Positions 26,268-33,832 of a DNA stretch of 64,000 bases are shown one piece after another (position 1 is the stretch's first letter; each line of letters opens with the position of its first letter). Below the pieces are notes generated by a model that saw nothing but the letters and a program-made list of their open reading frames with translations, made no database searches and was not told the DNA's origin. Where the stretch lies: the NCBI GenBank assembly GCA_026415395.1, contig JAOAHD010000007.1, positions 496,001-560,000 of the forward strand, given 5' to 3'. A program made the position numbers and the translations under genes. The stretch comes from Candidatus Binatia bacterium (lineage in GTDB: Bacteria; Desulfobacterota; Binatia; HRBIN30).

Positions 26268-27610
26268 TCCGCCTGCGCAGGATAGTGCTCCCGCACCCAA
26301 GCGAGCGCCTCCTCGCGAGTGTGGAGCTGCCCGTCGAGTTGCAAGTCGCGCACGATCCGCAAAATTTCGCCGATTCTGGGCCCCGGAGCGTAACCTTCCT
26401 GCAAAAGATCCCGCCCGCGGAGCAAGGGCGGGGGAAGGTGGCCTTGGTTGCGCAATTCCTCGAGCTTACGCCGGCAAAATTCCCAAGTTTCGAGGTTGCG
26501 GTTGGAGGCCAGAATATCCATGCGCACGAGTTCGAGGAGCTCGTCGATTCCCTCCTGGGCAAGGAAGCGCTTCAGCGTACTCGGCCGCATCTCGCGGGCA
26601 TGGATGTGTCGTAAGTGCTCGCGCACAAGAAATGCCACACGCTCCCAGGTTTCGCGGCTCCGGCGCAAGCGCTGGCAAATTTCTACGGCCATTTCCGCCC
26701 CGCGTTCGCAGTGGCCGTAAAATGTAATCCGGCCGTTGTTGTGGGCTTGCGTGACGGGTTTTCCCACATCGTGCAGCAAAGCGCCGAGCGCCAGCGAGAC
26801 GGAGGCGTGATCGAGCTGTTCGAGGAGGAGCAACGTATGGGTCCAAACGTCGCCCTCAGGATGGTAGTCGGGCGACTGCTGGACCCCTTTCATCGCGGCC
26901 ACCTCGGGAAGCACGTGCACGAGCAGCCCCGTCGCGTCGAGCAACTCGAAGGCGCGCCGCGCCGCACCTCGCTCGCCTTCCGTGAGCATGCGCGCAATCT
27001 CGTCGCCAATTCGCTCCCAGGCGATGCCGGTGATCAACGCCGCGTTGGACCGGATCGCCTCGAACGTGTTCTGTTCGATCTCGAAACCGAGCACAGCAGC
27101 AAACCGTACGGCACGGAGCATCCGCAGGCGGTCTTCCGCAATGCGGCTCGCCGGGTCGCCAATCGCACGAATCACCCGGGCCTCCAAATCGGCCCGCCCG
27201 CCGACATAGTCCACCACCTGGTTTGTTTCGGGATCGAGAAACATGCCGTTGATCGTGAAATCCCGACGCTGAGCGTCAGCCTCCGGCCCGGCATAGCGAA
27301 TTGCCGACGGTCGCCGGCCATCGAGATACACTTCGTCCTGCCGGAAAGTGGCGACTTCGATGGGCGGACCATAGTCGGTCACCAACACCACCCCAAACTG
27401 TGCACCCACAGGAATGGTGCGCCGGAACAGCCGCTGGACGACTTCTGCGGGGGCATCGGTAGCCACATCGAAATCCTTTGGCTCCCGCCCGAGGAGCAAG
27501 TCGCGCACACAGCCGCCAGCCAACAGAGCCGTGTGCCCTGCTTGCCGGAGCCGTTGGGCAATTTTCCGTGCGGCGCGTTCCTTGTTCGACACAACCAGCG
27601 ATGCTCGCAA
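26264..27610 (-). CDS. CCA-adding / poly(A) polymerase-type tRNA nucleotidyltransferase with HD domain
   Basis: Class II nucleotidyltransferase of 448 residues. The catalytic head has GGCVRDLLLG (32-41), the metal-binding DFD (46-48), and RRDFTINGM (115-123). The neck follows with the RRSVRFAA-like RMLRAVRFAA, and the tail includes an HD phosphohydrolase domain (LLHDVGKP near residue 290). This layout fits enzymes that repair tRNA 3' ends. CC-adding, A-adding, full CCA-adding and poly(A) polymerase cannot be told apart by eye. The last base triplets overlap the convergent CoA-transferase stop: the sequence CTAA serves as TAG on one strand and TAA on the other. Confidence 0.92.
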   Translation of the reverse strand: MRASLVVSNKERAARKIAQRLRQAGHTALLAGGCVRDLLLGREPKDFDVATDAPAEVVQRLFRRTIPVGAQFGVVLVTDYGPPIEVATFRQDEVYLDGRRPSAIRYAGPEADAQRRDFTINGMFLDPETNQVVDYVGGRADLEARVIRAIGDPASRIAEDRLRMLRAVRFAAVLGFEIEQNTFEAIRSNAALITGIAWERIGDEIARMLTEGERGAARRAFELLDATGLLVHVLPEVAAMKGVQQSPDYHPEGDVWTHTLLLLEQLDHASVSLALGALLHDVGKPVTQAHNNGRITFYGHCERGAEMAVEICQRLRRSRETWERVAFLVREHLRHIHAREMRPSTLKRFLAQEGIDELLELVRMDILASNRNLETWEFCRRKLEELRNQGHLPPPLLRGRDLLQEGYAPGPRIGEILRIVRDLQLDGQLHTREEALAWVREHYPAQAD

Positions 27611-27715
27611 CGCTCGAGGAAGGCTGCAAGCGCGGGCTGCTTGGCGACGGCAGCAACCTGCGCTTGCAGGACGTATGCGCGCGGCCAGCGACGCGCAGGG
27701 GTGCTCTGAATTAGC

Positions 27716-30487
27716 TCAACGCGAACGCAAGAATACGGAGCGCGTCCGGCGCCGGTGGCGCCACCAAAGCGCTAGAGCGCCAGAAAGCCACAAGAGGCCG
27801 GCGCTGCGCGAGCGGGGAGCGTGAGGGTCGAGGTCGCACGTGCACGCATCGCGATCGAGTGGCCCAAGGATTGTGGACGTCGGCGTGGGGCTGGTGGGAG
27901 TCTTTGGCGGCTGCGTTGCCGTGGGAGTTGGCGTCACCCCGGTGCCGGCAGTGGGCGTGGCACAGAGGTCTTCCGCTTCGAGGCAAACTTCACCGCTAGA
28001 GCACGGCGTCTCGGCTGAGACACATTGCCGTGAATTTTCATCACACGCTTCCACGCCGTCACAAAACAGCCCATTGTCGCAATTGCGGCTTTGCCCGCCC
28101 CCGCAGAAGCCACCCGTGCAGACCTCGTCAACCACGCAGAAGAGCCCGGTTGAACAAGGGGTGCCATCTGGACGCTGGTTGGGGCACTGGCCGGTACGCG
28201 GGTCGCAAGTGCCAACATCGTGGCACCCACCACCAGTGGTGGAACAGTCGCGCGGTGTTCCTACACAAACACTCTCAACGCACCGATCGTTGATCGTACA
28301 CAGGTTGGCATCGGAGCAGGGCGTGCCATCGGGCCGCGGGTTGGGGCAGAGCCCGGTGGCCGGGTTACACACCCCCACGTCGTGGCAGCCATCGGTCACG
28401 GAGCAGTCCTTGGGGGTGCCCACGCAAATGCTCTGTTCGCAGCGGTCGCCGGTGGTGCACAAGTTGGCGTCGGAGCACGGGGTGCCGTCCGGCCGGGGAT
28501 TGGGGCACAGGCCCGTACTGGGGTCGCATGCTCCCACGTCGTGGCAGCCATCGGCTTGCGAGCAATCGACCGGCGTGCCGCGGCAGCGGCTTTGCACACA
28601 CTGGTCGTTGCGGGTGCACAAATCGCCGTCGTCGCACGTGGTCCCATCCGGCTGAGGATTCGGGCACAGCCCGGTTTCCGGATTGCAGGCACCAGGGTCG
28701 TGGCAACCGTCCGCCGTGGAGCAGTCGATCGCTTCGCCACGACAACGGCCCGCAACACAACGGTCGTTTTCGGTGCACGGGTTGCCATCCGAGCAAGGGG
28801 TGCCGTCGGGCCGCGGGTTGGGGCAGAGCCCCGTTCGCGGGTCACAGGCACCCGCGTCGTGGCAACCATCCGCACCGGTACACTGGACTTCCTCACCGAT
28901 ACAAGTGCCAGCCACGCAGCGGTCGTTCTCGGTGCACGAGTTGCCGTCGTCGCAACTAGCGCCCTCAGGTTTCGGCGGGTTGGAGCACAAACCCGTTGCG
29001 GGGTCGCACACCCCAGTATCGTGACAGGCGTCCAGGGGCGTGCACACCGTGGGTGTGAAAATACAATTTCCGTCGGCACCGCAGCGCTCCGTCGTGCACA
29101 GATCGGCGTCGCGACAATCGGCGTCGACGCGGCAAGTCGGGAGCAGGTTGGTTTGCACGTAGACGTCGCTGTGCTCGTTCAAATCTCCAGGGGTGAGATT
29201 GGAAGCCAACGTGGAATAAGCCGCATACAGCGGCTGGCAGGACAATCCCGGCGCGATATCGAGCACAGCCGCATTGGCCTGCTCTCCATTGGCATTGCGG
29301 TCGATCAAGAAGGTGCGTTGCGAGCCTAAGTCGCGCACGAACAAGCTCGCGACTTGGTTATAATCGTCGCCCACAAGATTCGTTGCCTCGCTGCCAAACG
29401 CGACATAGCGACCACTGCAGTCGATCGTCGGGGCGAAGGAAGCAGCATTGCTGTCGCGCCCGAGGAAGCTCACGCTGACACGCTGCGTCTGCTTCGTCGA
29501 ACGGTCGTGTACGAAAACGTCGACGAGACCGTTACGATCATCGGCAACCAAGTTCGTAGCGATCGACTTGAAGGCGACGAACCGGCCATCGGCACTGATG
29601 CTGGGAAGGATACTGTCGCCGTTGCCAATTTCGCCTGAGGAGCTGCGGCTCACGAGTTCGAGGGTGCCGGTTTCGCGATCGCACACGAATACGTCCAGCG
29701 CACCATTGGTATCGTCGGCCGCGAAGTTATTTGCTGCCGACACGAACGCGACGAAGCGGCCGTTGGCGCTGATTGCGGGTTGGGACGACGGACCGTTCCC
29801 TTGCACCGCAGAGCAAATGCGCTCGGTCACACCGGATTCACGATCCCGAACGAAGATGTCGGCAACCCGGTTGGTGTCGCCCTCGACCAGGTTGGTGGCG
29901 AGCGACTGAAAGGCGACCAGCCGCCCAGCAGCATCGATGCTCGGGGACGAACTTGCGCCATTGCCTTGCTCCCCGGAGCTACTCACGCTCACCCGCTCGG
30001 TCCGGCCTACCGTGCGCACGCGCACGAACACGTCGGTGACTCCATTGGTATCACCGGCAACCAGGTTGGTTGCGTCCGAGTCGAACGCCACAATCGAGCC
30101 ATCGCTGCTGATCGCAGGGTTATCCCCGCCGCGATGGCTAGGGCCGTTTGCTTGCTCGCCTGAGCTGCTCACACTCGCCCGCTCCGTGTGGCCAGCCTCA
30201 CGGTCGCGCACGAAAATGTCTCGCGCCTCGTTTGTGTCGCCGGTCACCAGGTCGAACGCGTCCGAAAAGAAAGCGACAAAGCGTCCGTCAGCACTCATCG
30301 CCGGGCCGGCACTGGCAGCTCGGCCCGCTTGTCCGCTCCGGCTCACACTCACGAGTTCGGGAGCCGATCCGCCTAACTGCCCGAGCGAGGTCGTGGCCCA
30401 CATCGCGATTGGCAACCACAGTGCATACGACCATCGTGGCAAACGTCGCTGTGTGTCATGCCCAACCCATCCCTTAACCGAACCCAT
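27716..30487 (-). CDS. Large surface protein: WD40-like repeats, Cys-rich repeats and MYXO-CTERM-like tag
   Basis: A 923-residue exported protein. After a signal peptide (about 1-37) come roughly nine TolB/PD40-like blades of about 50 residues with the recurring elements GRFVAF, SxATNLVxGDTN and DIFVRDR. They are followed by about five tandem 53-residue Cys-rich modules (each with CTxNDRC, DGCHDxGAC, TGLCPNPxPDGTxC), a Thr-Pro linker, and a C-terminal tail with a CxC (ACTCD), a hydrophobic stretch (AGLLWLSGALALWW) and RHRRR. Such a tail is what MYXO-CTERM sorting signals look like. I chose ATG 30487 because the open frame to 30757 lacks a signal sequence. Probably a cell-surface or secreted binding protein. 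Confidence 0.82.
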   Translation of the reverse strand: MGSVKGWVGHDTQRRLPRWSYALWLPIAMWATTSLGQLGGSAPELVSVSRSGQAGRAASAGPAMSADGRFVAFFSDAFDLVTGDTNEARDIFVRDREAGHTERASVSSSGEQANGPSHRGGDNPAISSDGSIVAFDSDATNLVAGDTNGVTDVFVRVRTVGRTERVSVSSSGEQGNGASSSPSIDAAGRLVAFQSLATNLVEGDTNRVADIFVRDRESGVTERICSAVQGNGPSSQPAISANGRFVAFVSAANNFAADDTNGALDVFVCDRETGTLELVSRSSSGEIGNGDSILPSISADGRFVAFKSIATNLVADDRNGLVDVFVHDRSTKQTQRVSVSFLGRDSNAASFAPTIDCSGRYVAFGSEATNLVGDDYNQVASLFVRDLGSQRTFLIDRNANGEQANAAVLDIAPGLSCQPLYAAYSTLASNLTPGDLNEHSDVYVQTNLLPTCRVDADCRDADLCTTERCGADGNCIFTPTVCTPLDACHDTGVCDPATGLCSNPPKPEGASCDDGNSCTENDRCVAGTCIGEEVQCTGADGCHDAGACDPRTGLCPNPRPDGTPCSDGNPCTENDRCVAGRCRGEAIDCSTADGCHDPGACNPETGLCPNPQPDGTTCDDGDLCTRNDQCVQSRCRGTPVDCSQADGCHDVGACDPSTGLCPNPRPDGTPCSDANLCTTGDRCEQSICVGTPKDCSVTDGCHDVGVCNPATGLCPNPRPDGTPCSDANLCTINDRCVESVCVGTPRDCSTTGGGCHDVGTCDPRTGQCPNQRPDGTPCSTGLFCVVDEVCTGGFCGGGQSRNCDNGLFCDGVEACDENSRQCVSAETPCSSGEVCLEAEDLCATPTAGTGVTPTPTATQPPKTPTSPTPTSTILGPLDRDACTCDLDPHAPRSRSAGLLWLSGALALWWRHRRRTRSVFLRSR
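28155..28950 (-). repeat. Five tandem 159-bp repeats encoding Cys-rich modules
   Basis: Each unit encodes 53 residues with eight to nine Cys and the core DGCHDxGAC...TGLCPNPxPDGT. The units differ at many third positions and some residues, so they are diverged rather than recently copied. A degenerate unit flanks the array at each end. The plus strand shows long mirror open frames here, which are shadows caused by the repeat and GC bias. Confidence 0.85.
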
Positions 30488-30764
30488 ACGACCTCCGTCA
30501 CCATCGTTGTGCCCCGCCGCGTTTTGCGGGTGCCGAGCAGCTCGCCGCTGCCTTTTACCGCAAACCAGTACAAATCCCAACAGCGAAGTGCCCGTTCCTA
30601 GCCCGTTTTTCCTGGCCCCGATGGACGCTTGATGTATTGACAACGCGTGCCAAACGCCGAGAACGGGCGTTTGCGGGAGGCCGGCCTTCGGACAGAAACG
30701 TACGATCTGGTGCTCTTCAGAAGCGCAAGGCTCACTCCGAGCTGTCCCGGAGCACACCGACTGG

Positions 30765-31685
30765 TCAATAAATGCCCAGAGTTTCCTCGAGAGAGCGGAG
30801 CCGGCGTTTCAGACGATGGACGTCTCGAATTTGCCGTTCAGGACATACACGGATGGAGCGAACAAACTGGTCGTCGGATTGAGTGAGGTTGCGCTCCACA
30901 AAAGTCACGTCCTCCCCCCCGACGACAATGCATGGTCGCGCCGCCCACCGTTCGTGAGCAATCCGGAGACGGTCAAGCGCATTTGTAGTCACGCCGGAAA
31001 CTTCCACTTCAAAAGCGATTGTAGGTACGCCACCCAATTCGCGCTTCCAAACAACGTCCAGCTTTTCGGAGTCGTCATCTAAGGGGAATTCAATTTGTGA
31101 ATGATAGTGCTGGAGGCGGCCCATTTCTGCAACGAGTTCTTGTAAGCTACGGTGGAGCGAGACCATTGCTTCGTCGTTACGGTCCGCAACTTTAGGTGTC
31201 CAAACGGTAGGACCTCCGTCAAGAGACGCTTCGGGTGGCAAGCCGAAGGCTCCGTTGAACTCTTCGCGGAGCCAGAGGTGTTGTTGCGAGCTGAGACGTT
31301 GAAAGCCCCTTTGCATGTACAGGCGAAAGTGGCTCACTGGGATCGCGCGGTCAGCCCACCTCCGTTCAGGGAAAATGCGAATGATTTCGAGCCGAAAGCG
31401 CAAGGGCCAAATGACTTTGTTTTCCTCTAGTTCCTCTGGCCAGAGGGGTGTGTGCTCATCGATATACTTGTCGCGAATCATCGCGAGGCCAACCACACCT
31501 GCAATAGGTTTATTAACGTAAACCCAAGCCAGACTGCCCGGGGAGAGAGAAGCGAACTCCGCACGGTAACTCGGTTTCAGTCCCCACAATGGCAAGGGCT
31601 GGTTCAAAGCTTTGATCCAGTTTTCGTATCGGCCGATGATGATCCACGCTGTTTTGTTAAGCGTATCCTCTTCCAACGTAGGCAC
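30765..31685 (-). CDS. EVE-like domain fused to a predicted PD-(D/E)XK-type nuclease domain
   Basis: A 306-residue orphan. The N-terminal third (WIIIGRYENWIKAL, then SPGSLAWVYVNKPIAGVVGLAMI) looks like an EVE/PUA-type fold, which in other systems reads modified bases or RNA. The C-terminal part has EKLDVVWKRELGGVPTIAFEVEVSG (interrupted segment), an arrangement of Asp, hydrophobic strand and E-x-E that resembles restriction-endonuclease-like folds, though the canonical Lys is not obvious. Base composition is clearly more AT-rich than the neighbours, and the start is GTG 31685 without a good SD, so recent transfer is likely. It could be a modification-dependent defence nuclease; catalytic ability is unproven. 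Confidence 0.7.
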   Translation of the reverse strand: MPTLEEDTLNKTAWIIIGRYENWIKALNQPLPLWGLKPSYRAEFASLSPGSLAWVYVNKPIAGVVGLAMIRDKYIDEHTPLWPEELEENKVIWPLRFRLEIIRIFPERRWADRAIPVSHFRLYMQRGFQRLSSQQHLWLREEFNGAFGLPPEASLDGGPTVWTPKVADRNDEAMVSLHRSLQELVAEMGRLQHYHSQIEFPLDDDSEKLDVVWKRELGGVPTIAFEVEVSGVTTNALDRLRIAHERWAARPCIVVGGEDVTFVERNLTQSDDQFVRSIRVCPERQIRDVHRLKRRLRSLEETLGIY

Positions 31686-31789
31686 CTACGCGAGTCTATG
31701 AAGCAATTCCACACATATGCAACGTTGAGGTCTGTTAGGCAAGCCTATGTCAAATCGCTGGAGGCAGGCGAACTTGTTAGGTTACCCGC

Positions 31790-32327
31790 ATGAGCGGAAG
31801 GTCAAATGGCCCCGAGCAGCGTCCGTACCGGCTTTGTGTGGGGATAGCGGTGTTTCGGTACGATGGGTGCGTGTGAATTGGCAAGCGTATGGCCGCTGCC
31901 GACGTGGAGGAGGGCTTCGGAACATGGTGGCAAATGCCTCAAGGTGGCTTGGAAGAAGGTGAGGATCCGCGCGAGGCCGCACGCCGTGAGTTATGGGAGG
32001 AGACTTCGATCCGTTTGGTCCATTTGCTCGGCGAACTGCCAGGATGGTTTACCTACGACCTTCCGGAACACTTGCGCGCAACTGCTTGGCGCGGCCGCTA
32101 CCGTGGCCAAAAGCAAAAGTGGTTTGCCTTCCGTTTCATCGGCAGCGACGATGAGATTGACGTTCGCCGGCCGGGCGGGGGCCAGCATAAAGCCGAATTT
32201 GGCCGCTGGCGCTGGGAGAAAGTCGAACGTCTGCCACGAGCTCGTGGTGGACTTCAAACGCGGCGTCTATGAGCAACTGGTGCCGCACCTCCGCCAATTT
32301 GCCGAGTTGGTGCGCACCGCCCGATAG
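31790..32327 (+). pseudogene. rppH: rppH (RNA pyrophosphohydrolase, Nudix), broken
   Basis: Translating through two lesions restores a complete Nudix protein of about 178 residues of RppH type. The N-terminus runs from ATG 31790 (YRLCVGIAVFRYDGCV), then an in-frame TGA at 31874-31876 stands where Trp or Phe is usual. Next come IGKRM, WQMPQGG and the Nudix box (Gly, Glu, then REL-EE, with Ser in place of the last Gly). Around 32243 one extra base shifts the frame, after which [18 protein letters not shown] continues in another frame to the stop at 32327. RppH normally removes pyrophosphate from mRNA 5' ends. Two independent lesions argue for a pseudogene; a programmed mechanism or sequencing error is less likely but possible. 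Confidence 0.72.
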
Positions 32328-32584
32328 TGCCCTCCGGGACCACTTCGCGTCTGGTACTGGGTTGTGTGGCTGTGAGTAGGCCACGGCTCGCTGAGCCGAC
32401 GAGGCCCCTGTGGGACTTCGGCTGTGGGTGCCCGCAGTCTTGGTGGTGCTCAACCGGCCTCCCTCGGAGCGGCGTTGGCGCCCGTGGTAACGCACGATTC
32501 CGAACCCCGAAGCCGCGCCCTCCTCGTGACGGTCGGTTAGCGGTGGGGATGCCCATCGGGGCAAACGCGAGTGGCGGCTGGCCC

Positions 32585-32917
32585 TTAGGTGTAGCGCGGC
32601 ATCGTGGGGTCGACCTCGCGTGCCCAGGCATCGATGCCGCCGGCGAGGTTCAGAACCGACTGGAACCCTCGCTCCACCAACCACTCCGCTGCCATGGCGC
32701 TGCGCATGCCATGGTGGCAGTACACCACGATTGTTGCCCGCGGATCGAGCTCCCCCACCCGTGCGGGTAACGATCGCAGGGGAATGTGCACGGCACCGGG
32801 GAGCGCCGCAAGGGCAACCTCTTCTGCTTCACGCACGTCGAGCAGGCAGACGGGCTCTCCGCGCGCTAGGCGCTGAGCCAGCTCCGCTGGCGAGAGCTCC
32901 TGCGGCAGCGGTGTCAT
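32585..32917 (-). CDS. Rhodanese-domain protein
   Basis: Single-domain rhodanese of 110 residues with the active-site loop CHHGMRS (Cys and the following loop) and the conserved LLDVREAEEV and GGIDAW segments, which fit sulfurtransferases of the GlpE/PspE type that move sulfane sulfur. ATG 32917 follows a strong GGAGGAGG-like SD. The gene overlaps the 3' end of fur by 89 bases in a different frame, so it belongs to the same transcript. The small size and lack of a signal peptide suggest a cytosolic role. Confidence 0.9.
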   Translation of the reverse strand: MTPLPQELSPAELAQRLARGEPVCLLDVREAEEVALAALPGAVHIPLRSLPARVGELDPRATIVVYCHHGMRSAMAAEWLVERGFQSVLNLAGGIDAWAREVDPTMPRYT

Positions 32918-33401
32918 CGATTCCTCCTCCACTTTTGGTTGGCGAGCGCTGGCATTGGGCACAGATACCGTACAATTCCATACGATGGCCAGTGAACACA
33001 AAGCCCGCCCGCCGAGCCACTTCGGCTTGAAGACGCTCGATCCGCTCTTCCTCGAATTCCACGATCTTGCCGCACTGCACGCAGATCAGGTGGTCGTGAT
33101 GATGTCCCTCTGTGCTCTCGTAACGCGCCTCGCCGTTGAGGAAGTGGCTCTCCGACGCCAAGCCACACTCCTTGAGCAGCTTCATCGTGCGGTAAACCGT
33201 GGCGTAGCCGATCCGCGGGTTGACTTTTTTTACCTCGCGGTAAAGTTCGTCCACGCTAATGTGGCGCTTCGCTGAAAAGAACACCTTGGCGATGTCGTCG
33301 CGTTGGGCAGTCCATTTGAGGCCGATGCGGTGCAGATGTTCCCGGAAGATTTTGAAGCGCTCCTCCACGGACTCGTCGCGCCCCGCTGCTCGCTGACCCA
33401 T
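32829..33401 (-). CDS. fur: Fur-family metal-dependent transcriptional regulator
   Basis: A 190-residue ferric-uptake-type repressor. The winged-helix half has WTAQRDDIAKVFF and the recognition-helix region NPRIGYATVYRTMKLL. The metal-sensing half has the His-rich HHHDHLIC, the structural-zinc CVQCG, and a second pair CAQC near 148. The last 35 residues after CAQCQR are a low-complexity Gly/Ala/Arg extension that overlaps the rhodanese gene by 89 bases. Typical Fur proteins stop about there, so the extension is unusual. The start ATG 33401 lies ten bases after the small gene upstream. Candidates for control include iron or peroxide response; no Fur box could be picked out by eye. Confidence 0.92.
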   Translation of the reverse strand: MGQRAAGRDESVEERFKIFREHLHRIGLKWTAQRDDIAKVFFSAKRHISVDELYREVKKVNPRIGYATVYRTMKLLKECGLASESHFLNGEARYESTEGHHHDHLICVQCGKIVEFEEERIERLQAEVARRAGFVFTGHRMELYGICAQCQRSPTKSGGGIDDTAAAGALASGAGSAPSARRARLPARRA

Positions 33402-33411
33402 GAGACTCCCG

Positions 33412-33738
33412 TCAAGCAGCTTCGTCCGTACCGCCGATACGCAGCCGCCGCTGCCGAAACAGGTTCCGTGCGTGAGGCGACATGTAGACTTGCTCGATGG
33501 CATCATCCGACAGCACGTCCACGAGCACGTCGAGCTGGGCCTCGGGCGTGGCCTCACGGTCGAGGAAGATCATTTTTGTGCCCCGGACCACACAACCCCC
33601 ACCGCGGACTCGGTAGCCCACCTCGCGCAGCAGCTTCTCTTCGCGCACCGTGTAACCGAGTTGCTCTGCAACGCTGCGCAATTCCGCGACGAGGAGCCGC
33701 ACGCTGGTTGCATTGCGTCGTCGGTGTGTGGCTGCCAT
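33412..33738 (-). CDS. Small conserved protein of unknown function, upstream of fur
   Basis: A 108-residue soluble protein with no recognised domain. It starts [20 protein letters not shown] and continues with [29 protein letters not shown], a beta-hairpin-like stretch with a Cys, then a hydrophobic MIFLDREA strand. The chain resembles a small all-alpha/beta protein that I recall near fur in other deltaproteobacterial genomes, without a known role. It starts at ATG 33738, because the longer frame to 33834 overlaps the phosphoketolase promoter region. It is the first gene of a three-gene unit with fur and rhodanese, divergent from phosphoketolase. Confidence 0.65.
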   Translation of the reverse strand: MAATHRRRNATSVRLLVAELRSVAEQLGYTVREEKLLREVGYRVRGGGCVVRGTKMIFLDREATPEAQLDVLVDVLSDDAIEQVYMSPHARNLFRQRRLRIGGTDEAA

Positions 33739-33832
33739 TGCATTTTCTTCTATCTGGGCAGACGCGACAACACAACTCGTCCGCTTCGCAGGCGCACACA
33801 AGTCGGGCATACGCAAAGGAGGGAGTCCAGCC

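Noticed and set aside
28220-29329. Long plus-strand open frame (369 residues) rich in Ala, Arg and Val
   Set aside because: It is the mirror of the Cys-rich repeats in the true minus-strand gene; the composition is not protein-like and no domain is visible.
31874-31876. TGA in rppH as a selenocysteine or recoded Trp codon
   Set aside because: RppH is not a selenoprotein, I see no SECIS-like stem after it, TGA is used as a normal stop in many genes of the window, and a separate frameshift is also present.
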